Part shown: positions 11,541 through 23,624 of the stretch, one piece after another
Position numbering within the stretch: the first letter of the stretch is position 1
Layout of the letters: every line of letters starts with the position of its first letter
Source of the DNA: Limnephilus marmoratus
Taxonomy: Eukaryota; Arthropoda; Insecta; Trichoptera; Limnephilidae
Reading direction: 5' to 3'
DNA length: 64,000 nucleotides
NCBI GenBank assembly: GCA_917880885.1
Contig: OU862920.1
Coordinates: forward strand, 35,747,019-35,811,018
Made by a program: the position numbers and the translations under genes
Notes under the pieces: generated by a model
Told to the model about the DNA's origin: nothing
The model's input: only the letters and a program-made list of their open reading frames with translations
The model's database searches: none

Positions 11541-11960
11541 TTGGAGGTCTTCGTGATCGAGGGTTAACTCTTGATTAGCAATCCGAAGGTCATGAGTTCA
11601 AATCCCGGAGAACGCAAATAAATTTTATATGATTAATTTGTGTTATTTCACAATTACTTAATTAAAAACAATACATAGTATATTTGCGGCACGTTCCAGA
11701 ACGAATAATACTGTCCGCATTGCCTTGGTGTAAGAGACCAACACTTAGGATTGAAATATAGCTTGAAATGGCTTTAGCCATTTGTGACCAGATCTGAATA
11801 GCCAGGCACTTCCCAATCTTTCTTTTCTCCATCTCTTTTCCCTCTCCACTACCTTCTACCTCACAATAAACCCCAAGTGGGGATGCCATAGTCGCACTGG
11901 CTCCACAAGGCAGCAGTTGAGGCTCATCGCGGTATTCACTTAAAAAATAAATAAAAATTA
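11541..11960 (+). mobile_element. SINE family A (tRNA-headed), full-length copy
   Basis: It opens with a tRNA-like head at about 11545-11617, including a B box in GAGTTCAAATCCC. Then come GCAAATAAATTT, TGATTAATTTGTGTTATTTC, GCGGCACGTTCCAGA, the body TGGCTTTAGCC ... CCAGATCTGAATAGCCAGGC, a pyrimidine-rich stretch, GTGGGGATGCCATAGT, and an A-rich end after GGTATTCACTTAAAAAATAA. The head has pol III-type internal promoter boxes, so this is a tRNA-derived SINE. Confidence 0.75.
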
Positions 11961-12790
11961 TCAAGTGTAAATTTTCGGGTGAAAATTACAATATATTATA
12001 TTTCACGTACCTTTTTATTGGTGTGTTTGGGACTTAGGAGTAGAAAGGTCTTACATGAATTGGAAACAAGAGTTTTCCATTGTGCCAATTTAGATCACAC
12101 TTCTAACTTTACAACCTTTGACCGAGCTAGGTCCATGATTACAACCATTTAATAAACTCATCTAAGTGTTGCCTTTAAATAAATAAAATGTAACAAGTAC
12201 GAGTGGCACCCTGTGCGCATGGCTAGTGCAACTGCACCTCTACCCCGGGATGGTAGTGGCTGCAGCCTTCCCCAGGAACAGTCTGCTCCCTCACTTCTCG
12301 CGGTACACTCGTCCTTCAGCTGCAACCAATATGTACTGTTGCTCTATCCCTCAAATAAATTTTCTTTGACTTGTAAAATTTTCCCACACAACAACCAAAA
12401 ATTTAACAATTTTATAATAGAAACAACTTTTGCAAAACTTTAAAGTCTTTCAATTTTACTTTCACTGTTTGATTAGCTTTATTAATCCTAGAAAAAAGAA
12501 AAAAAATACATTGCAAATTAAAATTAATTGCATAAAATAAAGATTTCTTAGAAATATTTTAGCTATTGATGTAATAATAATTTCCATCTATCTTGAATAA
12601 TTTAAAAAAAGTGTTGAAATAAATAAAAAATGTTAATATTTTAAAGACCAAGACCAAAGAAACAATTTTATAAACATTAAAATTTACTTGGATATTTATT
12701 TACCCGTTTAAAATTAAACCAAGATATACACATATTTAAAAGACTTTTTTCGGGCTTTTTTTTTCGTTATTTGTTTTTGGGTGTTATGCC
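11961..12790. other. Intergenic, nothing recognised
   Basis: A GC-richer patch at about 12200-12345 opens a 76-codon plus frame without a known domain. I do not support a gene. Confidence 0.4.
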
Positions 12791-12811
12791 CTGTTGCGCT
12801 ACCTCCTTCTT

Positions 12812-12860
12812 TAGCCAACGTTTCGGACATCGTTGCAGTGTTCATCATCAGGGCAGATCC
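12812..12860 (-). other. Hammerhead-core-like hairpin
   Basis: The minus strand reads CCTGATGATGAACACTGCAA then CGATGTCCGAAACGTTGG. CTGATGA and GAAAC flank an imperfect stem (GAACA with TGTCC). This is the closest of the series to the exact CUGAUGA...GAAAC core. The remaining helices are not convincing. Confidence 0.4.
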
Positions 12861-13492
12861 GACAGTTCCGGTAGATGTGTGAACATCTTCTAAAAAACAA
12901 ATAACGAAAATGTTTTTGGCCGTGAAAATCTTAAAACTTATCTTTTTTCGGGCTCTTCAACTTTCGTAAAATTAATACATTTTTTCCAGAGAGCGCTGCG
13001 CACCACGAGGTATGATACTTATTTTTAATAATAATTGCATTTTTTTGATTACTGAATTATTATTACCGTTATTAATGGTTTAAACCTTTTATAAAAATGG
13101 AATGTTAATTGTCAACATGCTTTCGCGCCGTTATTGCTGTATTTTTTGATATTTGTATAATATGTATTTAACCGTGCGCATTATTTCTACTTGTTTCCGA
13201 AATGTGTATAATTAATCTTACCTCTTATTTTCTGTACCTAATACTATGTGCTATAAAAGCGTTAAATAATTTTAGTTTTGATTTTTGCATATTATAATGA
13301 ACCTCGTTTTGTTTGTCTTTCTCTATACCTACAACGTCCTATTCAGCTTGTTTTCAATGTAAAATAAATATCAGTTCATTCATTTTTCCAAAATAAATAA
13401 TCTTATTTTTTTCAGTATTGATTGATTTTTTTTATTTTTTATTTAAAAGTGGTAACCAAATACATATATATAAATAAAAAGATGGGGGGAGT

Positions 13493-13775
13493 GTGCATAA
13501 TACGCACTTTAAGCCACTAGAAATAACCCAAAAATTAGTACTAAAAATAATGTTGTATAAAGATATGAACTACCCCTCCCAGCGATCATTCCAAGAAATT
13601 GAATTGTTAGGGATAAGGAAAATTTACATATATTTTAAATTTGTGTTAAATAATGTATTTGAAGTTCCACCGTGTAAAACTAAGCTTGTGCAAAGACTTG
13701 CGTATTTTATAACATCAAAAAATTATAACTCTCTCTATAAGACTACAGAAAGACTAGCGAAATTATGGCTCTAGG
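13493..13775 (+). pseudogene. LINE ORF2 C-terminal fragment
   Basis: The reading HNTHFKPLEITQKLVLKIML ... SFQEIELLGIRKIYI is the region after the RT thumb of Jockey-like LINEs (a conserved nucleic-acid-binding tail). It is truncated on both sides and joined directly to another LINE piece. Confidence 0.65.
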
Positions 13776-14290
13776 CATTATGTTCGACAGTGAACTTACC
13801 TTTGTATGTCATATTAATAATAATATTAAAAAGGCCCTAAAGACTCTTGGCTTGGTTTTGAGAGCTGCAAAAGATTTAGGCACGTTTATTATGTTATATA
13901 AAACCCTTGTCAGATGTCAACCTGAATAAAACTCGTTATAGACTCCCCTTCTCAACATTCATTCAGACAACATTGAAAAGATTCAACGTAAGTTTCTAAG
14001 CTATATTAACTATAAATTCCGTATTACAATACGAAACATTGATTACAATTACCTCCTGGATAAAATGTCTCTAAGGAAACTTTCAGAAAGAAGAATAAGC
14101 ACTGATTTAATAATATTACATAAAGTACTGCATTACAAAATTGACTGTCCTGAATTACTTCAATTTATCAATATCCATGTTCCAAAAAAATCAGGTCGAC
14201 ATTCATTTCCATTTTACTTCAATAACACCAGGACACTGGCTTATCAAAATTCTCTGTTTCCGAGACATCAGTCTTGGAAATAAATATTCT
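13765..14290 (+). pseudogene. LINE ORF2 tail, second fragment
   Basis: Starts LGIMFDSELTFVCHINNNIK (the LG-FD-LTF-H block after the RT palm). It then reads KIQRKFLSYINYKF and, after stops, MSLRKLSERRISTDLIILHK and CPELLQFINIHVP, ending with RTLAYQNSLFPR. The order is that of a Jockey-like ORF2 end. It is broken by stops near 13927 and 13950. Confidence 0.75.
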
Positions 14291-14291
14291 A

Positions 14292-14441
14292 GAAAAATGA
14301 AATAATTTAACTTTGTATAAACCACTTATTTGATGCGCAAATCCGACCGGTTTCGGAACAAACGTTCCTTCGTCAGGGAAAGCTCGTCGGATTTGCGCAT
14401 CAAATAAGTGGTTTATACAAAGTTAAATTATTTCATTTTTC
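14292..14441. repeat. Perfect foldback with hammerhead-like loop
   Basis: Two arms of 56 bases (14292-14347 and 14386-14441) are inverted copies that looked exact when compared. They flank a 38-base centre. On the minus strand the centre reads CCTGACGAAGGAACG then TTTGTTCCGAAACCGG: CTGACGA, a 5-bp stem GGAAC/GTTCC, then GAAAC. Confidence 0.85.
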
Positions 14442-14879
14442 TATAATGGATAACCACAAAGTAATAGCTACATTCAAAAATATATAAATATTCTAATCTG
14501 GGTGATAAATATTTCATCTTAAAACTAATCAGTATAAATGTTGGAAATTTTATCACTTTTATTCTACTAGACATAAATAGACTTACATAATTTCTGCATT
14601 TTTTATTAATAGTGTATGTGAGACTTTTTATCCTTTTTACTTATGTATTTTTTTATTTTATTGAATGCTTTTGTTGTTACATTATATTATTTTTTTTTCT
14701 CATTTTATTATATTTTCTTCATTGTTTGATACTCAATTTATAAACTATAATGTAAAAGCCCACTAGGGCGTGTAATAAATACTTAAATAGATTCATAAAA
14801 AAAACTTTTAATGATATATTGTTTGTATAAAAAAATGCAGAAAAGTTCAATGTACGTCGCATATTAAAAGTAAAAAGAA

Positions 14880-15175
14880 AAAAAAATTCAGACACTATCT
14901 AGATGACATTTAGTGCGGGTTTGAATCTTGTAATAATATATGAAGATAGCAACCAATAATATGTGCGTTAAGAAAATGAAGATAATGTTGGTAATTCTTA
15001 ATCGAAATATGATACAGTTAAAAGTAACCGAATTGGATATAGACACCTTAGCTCAGTTGGTAGAGCTGTTGCCATGTAAGCAGAAGGTCCTCAGTCGTGC
15101 CTAAGAGTCTCTTAATCTTTTTCTGATTTTTCTGTCTCCAGATTTTCGCTAATATGGTCTCCATTATACAATGTT
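14880..15175 (+). repeat. tRNA-bearing repeat, mixed family, copy 1
   Basis: Contains ACTATCTAGATGACATTTAGT, AAGATAGCAACCAATAATATG, GCGTTAAGAAAATGAAGATA, ATGATACAGTTAAAAGTAACCG, then a tRNA-like body, then TCTTTTTCTGATTTTTCTGT. This is the same order as at 63690-63935 and, inverted, at 38590-38900 and 50890-51200. Confidence 0.75.
15042..15110 (+). tRNA. tRNA-like sequence (degraded, Thr-like TGT loop)
   Basis: GACACCTTAGCTCAGTTGGT opens with a good A box and D stem (GCTC/GAGC). The anticodon arm TTGC-CATGTAA-GCAG would give anticodon TGT, but position 33 is A, not T. The B box is damaged (CAGTCGTGCCT). Probably a pseudogene within the repeat. Confidence 0.4.
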
Positions 15176-16559
15176 ATACACCTTTTACAATAAATTATTA
15201 TACCGCAGTGGTTGCGTATCGTATGCAGCTGGTTCTATCTGCATGTTTAGGTATATTATAAAAGGTGAGAATACTTTTTTCTAACACGTTCAACGAAAAA
15301 AGTTAAGGTTCAATCTCAAAATCCAAAATTTGGTAAATAGATAATGAGAAATCATTTTGCAAATTTTGACACCTCTCTCAGAACAAGGCAAAGTGTAATT
15401 AGAACCTTATCCAAACAATGATAATTTTTAATGATATAAAAATATTTGACGAATGCACATTCAACTGAATTACTGGGCTCAAAAATGTAGTTGAAAAGCT
15501 AAATTCCACTTACCTTTCTTTCAACAAGAAACAAATTGTGTAGGCAATAATTTTTTTTATTATTAATATATTTATTTTTGATTTTAATCGAAATGATAAT
15601 AATTATTAACACATAATATGTTTTCATTGTTTCTAACAGGTGAACAACCGCAGCGCCATTATTAAATACTTATTTACACATTTTTCACGATTTTTATTAT
15701 TGTTCACATTTTTAAAAAGAAAAGCGAAATGTATAAATGACACTCTCATTCTGTCTTGCTTTTTCATCAAAGAAGGTTTTTATTTGTTTGTGGCGATCAA
15801 AATTTTGCGAATATAATACTGTATATTTTCATAGAGCAGCAGAATTTCATGACGATCAACTGCCAACTAAGAAATTAATGAACTATTAGTTCTTTATTCT
15901 TTATTTCTTATTATTATTATTATTATTTTCTGCGCACATGACGCTCGCAATTTCACTGAGCCGCTGACAAATAGCAAGAAAGTTAGTAAATAATTGAACA
16001 TTTGTTGGAAGGCCCGAATATTATAGTCACAAGAATCACAATTGATTACATAGATCTTGTTTTGCCTTTTTGACGAATACATTATATAGTCGGGAGCTGT
16101 TCAGTGCGTTACGCGGGCGACTTATGGAAGAAACTATTGATGTCGTATGGTTCAATGCGGTTTCAAAAATAATTGTAAATTATGAATTTAAAAAAATAAA
16201 GTTTTGAATTAAATGTTGTTTGTACACCAGCATTGTTTATCCCTGCGAGATTTATTCCTTCGTTTCATCCCAACCTAATCTTTGAAAATATGCATCATAT
16301 TGTTTATTATTTTTATTTTATGTAACGCCTTTGTCAATCATCCTCAGGTTTTTGGAAGGATGTACGAAATCTGCTCCATCACAGGTATAAGAAACATGTT
16401 ATGATCTAATATGCGTGTTAAATAATTATCAGTTAGATAGCGGCCATTTAATTTTCTTAATCGAAAATATGCGAACCTTTATTAAAATTGTACCGTAAAT
16501 TGTATATATTTTAAACAAAATTTAATTGATTTTTGAATTTAAACTACTTTATTAGTCCC
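15176..16559. other. Intergenic, nothing recognised
   Basis: AT-rich, with an (ATT)n tract near 15909-15930. No supported gene. Confidence 0.4.
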
Positions 16560-17504
16560 GTTTGCAATTTGATGTTCGGATGAAACGGAAATGCGTAGCA
16601 AAAAATTATTATTTGACGGTCTTCGGTTCTAATATAATGCGGTAAATACACGACTACGCACCGGCCTCCAATAGCGCCGCGGTATGAAGTGCCCGACTCT
16701 CAGCGCCCAGAGAGACACCCAGCGAACGGAGGTTCAAATCCTACCAAATACAAAAAAATAAACCATTTAATTTTTGTAAAATCAATATCCAATCTTCAAA
16801 CCACTTTAAAATAAACAGGCAAAAAAAAGAAACCGACTTTCTAGTTTTACGTCTACTGCGTGTGAATTGCACACTCTAATTTTTTGGGTTAGTTAACGGG
16901 ATGGCCTGCTTATTCATTTTTATTCTCATTCCTAATCGTATCAGTGCCAGCCGACCGACGGTTAATAATAATTAATGCTATATATATATACATGGAGTTT
17001 AATGTTTAAGGTGCCTACATCAAACTTATGAATGAAAGGAATACTTTTTTATCAATTTCTTCGCGTAAAACGTCTGAATCAATATTTTGACTTCTATATT
17101 AGATAGGCCATAATTTAATCAATCTAGGTATTCATGGCATTCAGATGAGGGATGTTTTGGAGTACCAATCCCTTCAATAAATTAAAACAACTGACATTGG
17201 CAGTTCTTGCATCAACCCCCAGAAATACATTAACATAAAAAAGCCTATTGGTAACTACACTGACTAAATTGAAGTAGTGCGTTTACAATAGTCTTTAATT
17301 AACTTTGTAAATATATAAAATTTTGTTATTTAGATAAAAAAATAAAAAAAAACTTAGAAATTAACATGCTGATGTGGAAGAATTTGATAACCTGCACCAG
17401 CTGCATGATATCGAATGTACTAATTTTTACGTGTAACAAATTAATACCCTGTGTAACAAATTCGGACTGAGGCTTTCTACTAAATACCAATCGAAGGATT
17501 TGGT

Positions 17505-17665
17505 GATAATCTGTGTGGTGGTGGAATCCTGTTGATGTGTGGTGGTGGTATCCTGTTGTGGTGGTGGTATCCTGTTGATGGTAAGTTTTGACTTTGATGG
17601 TAAGTTTTGACTAATTCTGTGTGGTGGTGGTATCCTGTTGATGGTAAGTTTTGACTTTATTTTTA
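17505..17665. repeat. GT-rich minisatellite
   Basis: Modules GTGTGGTGGTGGTATCCTGT and TGATGGTAAGTTTTGACT recur three to four times in changing order. Non-coding. Confidence 0.8.
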
Positions 17666-18027
17666 AGAGATATTATAAAAATATTTCCAAAAGACTTGCA
17701 AACGAGTTGGTAACATTATAGTTGGCTTTTGCGACTAGTTGTAAACATATTCAATATAGGTACAAGGTACACTAAAATGTTCAGGTGAAATTATTGCTAC
17801 CAAAGAATGAAAAAAAGGATACAAATGCGATGTGGGCGTGTTTCAAGATCCAAAAATCAATCAAATTCCAAATACACAAATTTTGTCTTTCAATATGATT
17901 TCAAATCAAATAAAATGGCGGTATAATAATATGTCAAGCAGTGTAAGAGATATAGAATACGCATTGTCGGTTGGCTTTCTCGATCTAATGATCAATAGAC
18001 ACTATTTATTGGCGACATAGGTTTCCA

Positions 18028-18497
18028 TTCAAATCTACGGCCTATTCCAGCGGTAAGGCTCTTGACTCGCTCTCCGAAGGTCGCGATATCGAATCCCGGC
18101 GTGGCAAATAAATTGAATTTGATTAATTTGTGTTATTTCAATACTTATTCATTTAAAATAATAATATATTTATATTTGCGGCACGTTCCAGAGTGGAAGT
18201 TACTTTCAGTATCGCCATGGTGTAAGACCACCATTCAGAATTGAAACTGTGCTTGAAATGGCTTTAGCCGTTTAAGACCACCATTCAGAATTAAAACGTT
18301 GCTTGAAATGGTTTTAGCCGTGTTTAGTGACCAAATCTGAATAGCCAGGTACTTCCCCACTTTCCTCTTCCCTATCTCCTTCCCCTTCCCACTAACTTCA
18401 GTCTCACAACATACACCAATTGGGGATGCCATAGTCCCACTGACTCCAGACGGGAGCAGTTAGGATTTTTGTGCGGTAGTCATGTAAATTTTTTTTT
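18028..18497 (+). mobile_element. SINE family A copy with internal duplication
   Basis: tRNA-like head at about 18030-18105 (B box in ATATCGAATCCC), then the family A body (GCGGCACGTTCCAGAGTGG, GAATAGCCAGGTACTTCC, CAATTGGGGATGCCATAGTC) and a T-rich end. The block AAGACCACCATTCAGAATT ... TTTAGCCG occurs twice in a row (about 18220-18270 and 18271-18325). Confidence 0.75.
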
Positions 18498-18997
18498 TTT
18501 TAAATTGAAGGCATGTAATAACATCATCTATTCAGTCGTTGCACGTTGCACCACTATCATAAAGACGTAAGATTTTTCTGTAAACATTCTGTTTTCGTTG
18601 GTCATCAACGGTGGGTTAGGACAGAAACTTCAGTGCATCTTTTTCTCACCGATGAATTTTTCAATCGGGGAATTGAAAATGATATTCAATAATGATTAAA
18701 AACATGGATATTAATGTAATTCAACTAAGTAGGTACCTACATAGTAAAAACTCCCGATTTTTGACTTGTGTCACTCTGGTTTATATTTCTTCGAGAGTGC
18801 GATTGTCCCTAACCAAAACCATATCGATTTGATTTTTTATTATAGCGTTCGCTTTACTGGTTTTTGTTTGCTTGGCGTATGAATCTTGCGCGCGGTTGTG
18901 TCATAACAACGAGGTGTAGGATTCACTTGAATTTAGTGCATGTTTTTATTCGGAATATTTTTAATTGTTTCAGATAATGGCGGAATACAGGATACAG

Positions 18998-19415
18998 CAT
19001 ACTATGATTTGGGAGGCGGGTATGGGAACCGCCGCCCCGGGAACCATTTATTCGATAACCAACACTCTGCTGTAGGTCACCTCGAGTGGTTCGCTACGTT
19101 TAGTGACTTAGCAGGGGTTCCCGCCCACTAGCTGCATTGCAAGCCGTTTTATTGAATCCTTTTGACTTCTCCAGCGGGTTCGCTCTCGGAACATTGCCTT
19201 GCACTGCAGTGGGAGGGACGGATTCATACGTCCGTCACTTCTGGACACACTGACCCCAAATTCCTACCCACCCCTAATTCCCCTTTTCCTTCCCAGAACT
19301 TCCTCTCCTTTCTTTCCTAAAAAGACCTTCCTCACAGCATCCCCAAAGATGACATAGGCCCTAAGGGGAATTATTCTCCTCGGGCCTCCTGTGTGGAGCT
19401 TAAGTAAAAAAAATA
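18998..19415 (+). mobile_element. SINE family B, full-length copy
   Basis: Head TGGGAGGCGGGTATGGGAAC, then AACCATTTATT, GATAACCAACAC, TAGGTCAC, and the tail AAAAAGACC, CATCCCCAAAGATGACATAG, GCCTCCTGTGTGGAGCTTAA, ending in A-rich sequence. Other copies (minus) are at 25665-26095, 48607-49058 and 53258-53580. The head is not an obvious tRNA. The tail matches LINE family L2. Confidence 0.75.
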
Positions 19416-19477
19416 CAGCCTTTCAAAATGTGCCACCAAACTCAATGAGCCCATGAGTATTTTGACTTATTTATATT

Positions 19478-19625
19478 ATATCAAATCTAAAATTATGTTA
19501 CAAAAAATGAAAGCTTCTTTGGCACCGTTGTGATTTTGAACTCGATGAAACGAAAAACAGCGACATTAAAAAGAGACGAACACATACATCAAAAGGATTT
19601 AGCCTGCGAGAGAATGAGATAGTAT
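19478..19625 (+). repeat. Interspersed repeat D, left part, split by the Gypsy insertion
   Basis: Matches 36640-36725 (AAAAAGAGACRAACACATAC, AGGATTTAGCCTGCGAGAGA). The repeat continues at 25101, on the other side of the retrotransposon, with AATCGGTCTCC. This proves the insertion point and the GTAT target duplication (19622-19625, 25101-25104). Confidence 0.8.
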
Positions 19626-20266
19626 TGTGGGTACTCAGGTGTCGTGGCTGAAGAAGGAAACGAGTTTGCGTGTAATAATAGCCTTTAATGAGTCCACACA
19701 ATAATTGCAATACACATACACAATTGTAACACGGTCACGTAACGGTGATAAATACTACAAACGAATTTACGCACTGGGTCAAGGTTGATCGCGGATAGAC
19801 GAGGCAACTGCTCCGTGGTAAGTTGAATGAATACTAGACTTAAGACTGAGCCGTATGCGGCTCGCACCTGCTTTTATACTCTGCCGGCCCGGCAAGTAGA
19901 TTCAATGACGGTAGGTAACGCCGGGTGAATTCACGTAAAGGCGAGATATCACCCGAACCTTCTGCGGGCACTTGAACTGTACAGCCGTACGTTCTAGCTC
20001 TTTCGCTTAGGTGGCAGAACTATTTCTCTAGTAATTTCGCATACAATTGAACACCGGCGACGCCTCTGGAATGTGCGCTAGGTAGGTAGTTCGACTCGGT
20101 GTATTACGTACTAATGAATCAGTCGCAAGCCACCCGTGCTAGCTGCTAGGCGGGAATGTTCTCGTGAATTCGCTTGCATACAATTTAAAACCAGCGCTGT
20201 TTCTGGAAGCACCGATAATTTTCGGGGCGATCCCAATGCGTAGTAAAGCCACGGCTGGTTGCTACA
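19626..20266 (-). repeat. 3' LTR of the Gypsy element
   Basis: 641 bp, TGTAGC...CCACA on the minus strand, with TATAAAAG at 19878-19871 and the cap-site word TCAGTC about 30 bases further. Preceded on the minus strand by the polypurine tract GGGGAGGGAGTCC (about 20279-20267). Confidence 0.95.
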
Positions 20267-20317
20267 GGACTCCCTCCCCAGACAACGCAGACATGGCTGC
20301 GGTGGAAAGAGGAATGG

Positions 20318-23300
20318 TCAGATACCGAGGTGATCGGGAAATCGAACCCGCCTTCCAGAACGAGTGGTTGTGTGTGTCCGATCCTTACTGCCATCGAACA
20401 ACGGAAGGGTTGGTTGTGATGTGGCGGCTGGTGACTCTGATACGGTTTGCGAGTGTGATGTGAAACTCTCAAGGTCTTGAGCAATGTATGCTGGTTTGAG
20501 GCGGTCGATGCTCACGGTGATTTCCTTCCCTTTTACCAGTATGGTATATGTTCGTTCGTGCCGACGAACGACTTTATGAGGGCCGCTGTAGGGTTGTTGA
20601 AGCGGGCTCTTGACTGTGTCGTCCCTCAGAAAGACGTGAGAAGCTGTGGGAAGATTTTGGAAGACGAAATGATGTCCATCACCATGGCGGGTACCTTCAA
20701 CTGGTCTCAGCTCGTTGAAATGTTTCCGTAGTTCCTTGAGGAAACTTCCAGTATCGTCGTTGACATAAGGTCGTGCTTTACATAGGAATTCGCCGGGTAA
20801 TCGGAGCGGTTCGCCGTATACTAGCTCGGCTGAGGTTGTAGCGAGATCATCTCTCCAAGCTGCTCTGATTCCCATGAGTACGGTGGGAAGTGTTTCCGTC
20901 CAACGGTTATTCTGATGGCACTTGATCGCTGCCTTCAGTTGACGATGAAATCGTTCCACCATGCCATTTGCTGCGGGGTGGTATGCAGTTGTATGGATTT
21001 GCGTCGTGCCTGCCAGGAGATTCAACTGCCTGAACAGCCTCGACTCAAATTGTCTCCCTTGGTCCGTAGTAATGCGGAGTGGAGTGCCGAATCTTGTTAT
21101 CCAGCCCTTGTAGAAAGCACGCGCCACTGTTTCAGCCTCTTGGTCTGGGATCGGGAATGCCTCTGGCCATCTCGTGAATCTGTCTACGCACGTGAGACAG
21201 TATCGGCATCCTTCTGAAGAAGGCATGACGATTATGTCGATGTGGACGTGCTCGAATCTAGCGGAGGGTCTGGGAAAGGCTCCCAGGGGTGCTGACACGT
21301 GCCGTGTAATCTTGCTTCGTTGGCATTGAAGGCAATTGCGTGCGAGCTTAATAGTCTCAGCTTTAATGGCCGGCCAGACATAACGTTGAGTTATGAGCTT
21401 AACCGTGGCCTTAATTCCTGGGTGAGCCAGCTGATGGACCGCATTGAATGCCGCAGGTCTGAACTTCTTCGTGACGAAGGGTCTGGCTATGGTAGTTGAG
21501 ACGTCACAGTAGAGATGCGCGTCAGTACCCGGAATATTAATCTTTTTAAGTTGTAGGCTAGAACTTCCCTGCAAGTGTTGTTCCAGTTCAGGGTCGCACA
21601 TCTGGTCAGCTGCCAGCGCTGCGTAGTCCAGAGGAGTATCTATCGTCTCGACCCTGGAGAGAGCATCCGCTACGATGTTGTCTTTTCCGGAGACGTGTCG
21701 GATGTCAGTTGTGAACTGGCTGATATAGTCCAGATGGCGGAATTGCCTTGGTGAGCATTTGTCTGCTTTTTGTTGGAAGGCGAACGTGATAGGCTTATGG
21801 TCTGTAAATATGGTGAACGACCTGCCTTCCACCATGTGGCGAAAGTATTTCACAGCGAGATTGATGGCTAGTAGTTCTCTGTCGTATTCGCCATATTTCT
21901 TTTCAGCTGCCGAAAACTTCTTCGAAAAGAATGCTAGAGGCTCCCAGTGACCTGCGACGAATTGGTGGAGTGCGGCACCGGCTGTAGTATCAGACGCGTC
22001 GCTGACGATAGAGAGTGGGGCGTCACACTTCGGGTGAACGAGCAGGGTTGCCTGGGCCAGAGCTTCCTTGCACTTGCTGAAAGCTTCTACTGTTTCGGCA
22101 GTCCAAGACACGAGTTGTTTGCCTTTTTGGTTCCCTTTTAGGAGGTCATTGAGTGGAGCTTGTGTCCTCGCGGCGTTGGGGATGAATCTTCTATAAAAAT
22201 TTATAGCTCCCAGGAAACGGCGGAGATCCTTGATGGAAGCTGGTTGGCTGTAGTTGTTGATGGCCTCCACTTTATCTGGGAGGGGTGAAGTGCCAGCGTC
22301 AGACACCAGGTATCCTAGGAATTTGACCATAGTCAGGCCGAAATGGCATTTGGCGGCGTTGATGACAACACCATATTCCTGCAGGCGCTGGAATAATATC
22401 TTGAGGTGGGCTAGGTGCTCTTGCTCTGACGTTGAGGCAATAAGGATGTCGTTTATGTAGGCGTAACAGAAATCTAAGCCTCTGGTAACCTCGTCCATGA
22501 AGCGTTGGAAGGTCTGGGCTGCGTTGCGGAGGCCGAAAGTCATCACCGGAAATTCGAAGAGTCCGAATGGCGTAGTGATTGCTGTTTTCGGAATGTCCTC
22601 GGGAGCCACAGGGATTTGATTATATGCCCGCACCAGATCAATCGTTGAGAAGATCTTGGTGCCGCTCAGTGCCTGTGCAAAATCTTGAATGTGGCGTACG
22701 GGGTATCTGTCCGGAATAGTTCTGGCGTTCAGTCTTCTATAATCGCCACATGGTCTCCACTGGTCGTCCTTATTGGGTACCATGTGCAAGGGAGATGCCC
22801 AAGAGCTCTCGGAAGGTCGAGCGATTCCGAGACGGACCATAGCCTCGAACTCCTTCTTGGCGCGTTTTAACTTGTCAGGAGCAAGGCGTCGTGGGCGTTC
22901 GACTGTTGGAGGTCCTGGCGTGGTGTTAATATGGTGCAGTGTTGCGTGACGAACTTCCCTCCTGGCACCGTCAGGGCGAGTGATGTCAGGAAACTGTTGA
23001 AGAAGCTTATGATACGGGGACGTTCCTGTGACCGTCTTAATGGAAGCGATCTTGTTGTCGCTTCGTTTTCCCGTGATGGTCAAATTCGTCACCTGGTCCA
23101 GCAGCCGTTTATTTCGGACATCCACCAGTAGCTCGTACTTGGCGAGAAAGTCTGCCCCGATGATTGGCCTGGAGACGTCTGCAATGACGAAGCTCCAAGT
23201 AAAGTCGCGTCGCAATCCCAGATCCAGGTTGAGCGTTAGGCTGCCATAAGTAGCGATTGTGCTGCCATTTGCTGCTGCCAGTTCGTATGTCGCTTTAGTG

Positions 23301-23572
23301 GGGCGTCCCTGGACAAGGCGTCGTGGGAACACACAGAGATCTGCGCCGGTGTCTATAAGAAATTGGGTACGGGTTACCCTGTCGGTAACAAAAAGGCGAC
23401 TGACTTGGTTGGGGCTGGCGCTGGTCGCCATCAGTTTGGGCCCCGCGCGTTTTCCTTTTGGAAGTTGCAGGGTTTGGTGCACTTGCTTGCCTTCGTCCCA
23501 TACTTCCAGTGGTACCAGCATGTGCCCTCGGGCTGACGACCTCTGGACCGACTGCGGGAACGATTGTTCCAA
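20318..23572 (-). CDS. pol: Gypsy Pol: protease, RT, RNase H, integrase
   Basis: 1084 codons without a stop. Aspartic protease [12 protein letters not shown] lies at about 71-82. The RT spans about 240-430, with catalytic STIDLVRAY (first Asp about 311) and a box reading YINDI near 371-375, where Y-x-D-D is expected. RNase H spans about 515-640 (VSDAS, YDRELLA, FTDHKP, ADALSR). The integrase has an HHCC finger at about 712-749 and D,D-35-E catalytic residues in [13 protein letters not shown] and GMVERFHR. The C-terminal end [13 protein letters not shown] is common in insect Gypsy elements. Pol overlaps the end of gag by about 140 bases in the -1 frame, so expression would need -1 frameshifting. 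The Asn codon at 22453-22451 should disable the RT. The frame is cut off from its gag by the inversion. Confidence 0.95.
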   Translation of the reverse strand: MEQSFPQSVQRSSARGHMLVPLEVWDEGKQVHQTLQLPKGKRAGPKLMATSASPNQVSRLFVTDRVTRTQFLIDTGADLCVFPRRLVQGRPTKATYELAAANGSTIATYGSLTLNLDLGLRRDFTWSFVIADVSRPIIGADFLAKYELLVDVRNKRLLDQVTNLTITGKRSDNKIASIKTVTGTSPYHKLLQQFPDITRPDGARREVRHATLHHINTTPGPPTVERPRRLAPDKLKRAKKEFEAMVRLGIARPSESSWASPLHMVPNKDDQWRPCGDYRRLNARTIPDRYPVRHIQDFAQALSGTKIFSTIDLVRAYNQIPVAPEDIPKTAITTPFGLFEFPVMTFGLRNAAQTFQRFMDEVTRGLDFCYAYINDILIASTSEQEHLAHLKILFQRLQEYGVVINAAKCHFGLTMVKFLGYLVSDAGTSPLPDKVEAINNYSQPASIKDLRRFLGAINFYRRFIPNAARTQAPLNDLLKGNQKGKQLVSWTAETVEAFSKCKEALAQATLLVHPKCDAPLSIVSDASDTTAGAALHQFVAGHWEPLAFFSKKFSAAEKKYGEYDRELLAINLAVKYFRHMVEGRSFTIFTDHKPITFAFQQKADKCSPRQFRHLDYISQFTTDIRHVSGKDNIVADALSRVETIDTPLDYAALAADQMCDPELEQHLQGSSSLQLKKINIPGTDAHLYCDVSTTIARPFVTKKFRPAAFNAVHQLAHPGIKATVKLITQRYVWPAIKAETIKLARNCLQCQRSKITRHVSAPLGAFPRPSARFEHVHIDIIVMPSSEGCRYCLTCVDRFTRWPEAFPIPDQEAETVARAFYKGWITRFGTPLRITTDQGRQFESRLFRQLNLLAGTTQIHTTAYHPAANGMVERFHRQLKAAIKCHQNNRWTETLPTVLMGIRAAWRDDLATTSAELVYGEPLRLPGEFLCKARPYVNDDTGSFLKELRKHFNELRPVEGTRHGDGHHFVFQNLPTASHVFLRDDTVKSPLQQPYSGPHKVVRRHERTYTILVKGKEITVSIDRLKPAYIAQDLESFTSHSQTVSESPAATSQPTLPLFDGSKDRTHTTTRSGRRVRFPDHLGI

Positions 23573-23624
23573 CGATGCGGTGTGGCGCTCCTCCTACGCT
23601 GGCCAGAGCGTAGTGTCGAAACTT
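23431..23624 (-). pseudogene. gag: Gypsy gag, C-terminal piece left in minus sense
   Basis: The frame runs from the inversion breakpoint through an Arg/Ser-rich stretch ([12 protein letters not shown]) to a Cys/His cluster [18 protein letters not shown], a known zinc-finger variant at the end of insect Gypsy gag proteins. It ends at a stop at 23433-23431. The first part of gag is at 24302-24990 on the other strand. Confidence 0.85.

Noticed and set aside
16660..16750. Possible tRNA gene (GAGGTTCAAATCCTACC)
   Set aside because: A B-box-like word is present but no A box or cloverleaf could be drawn.
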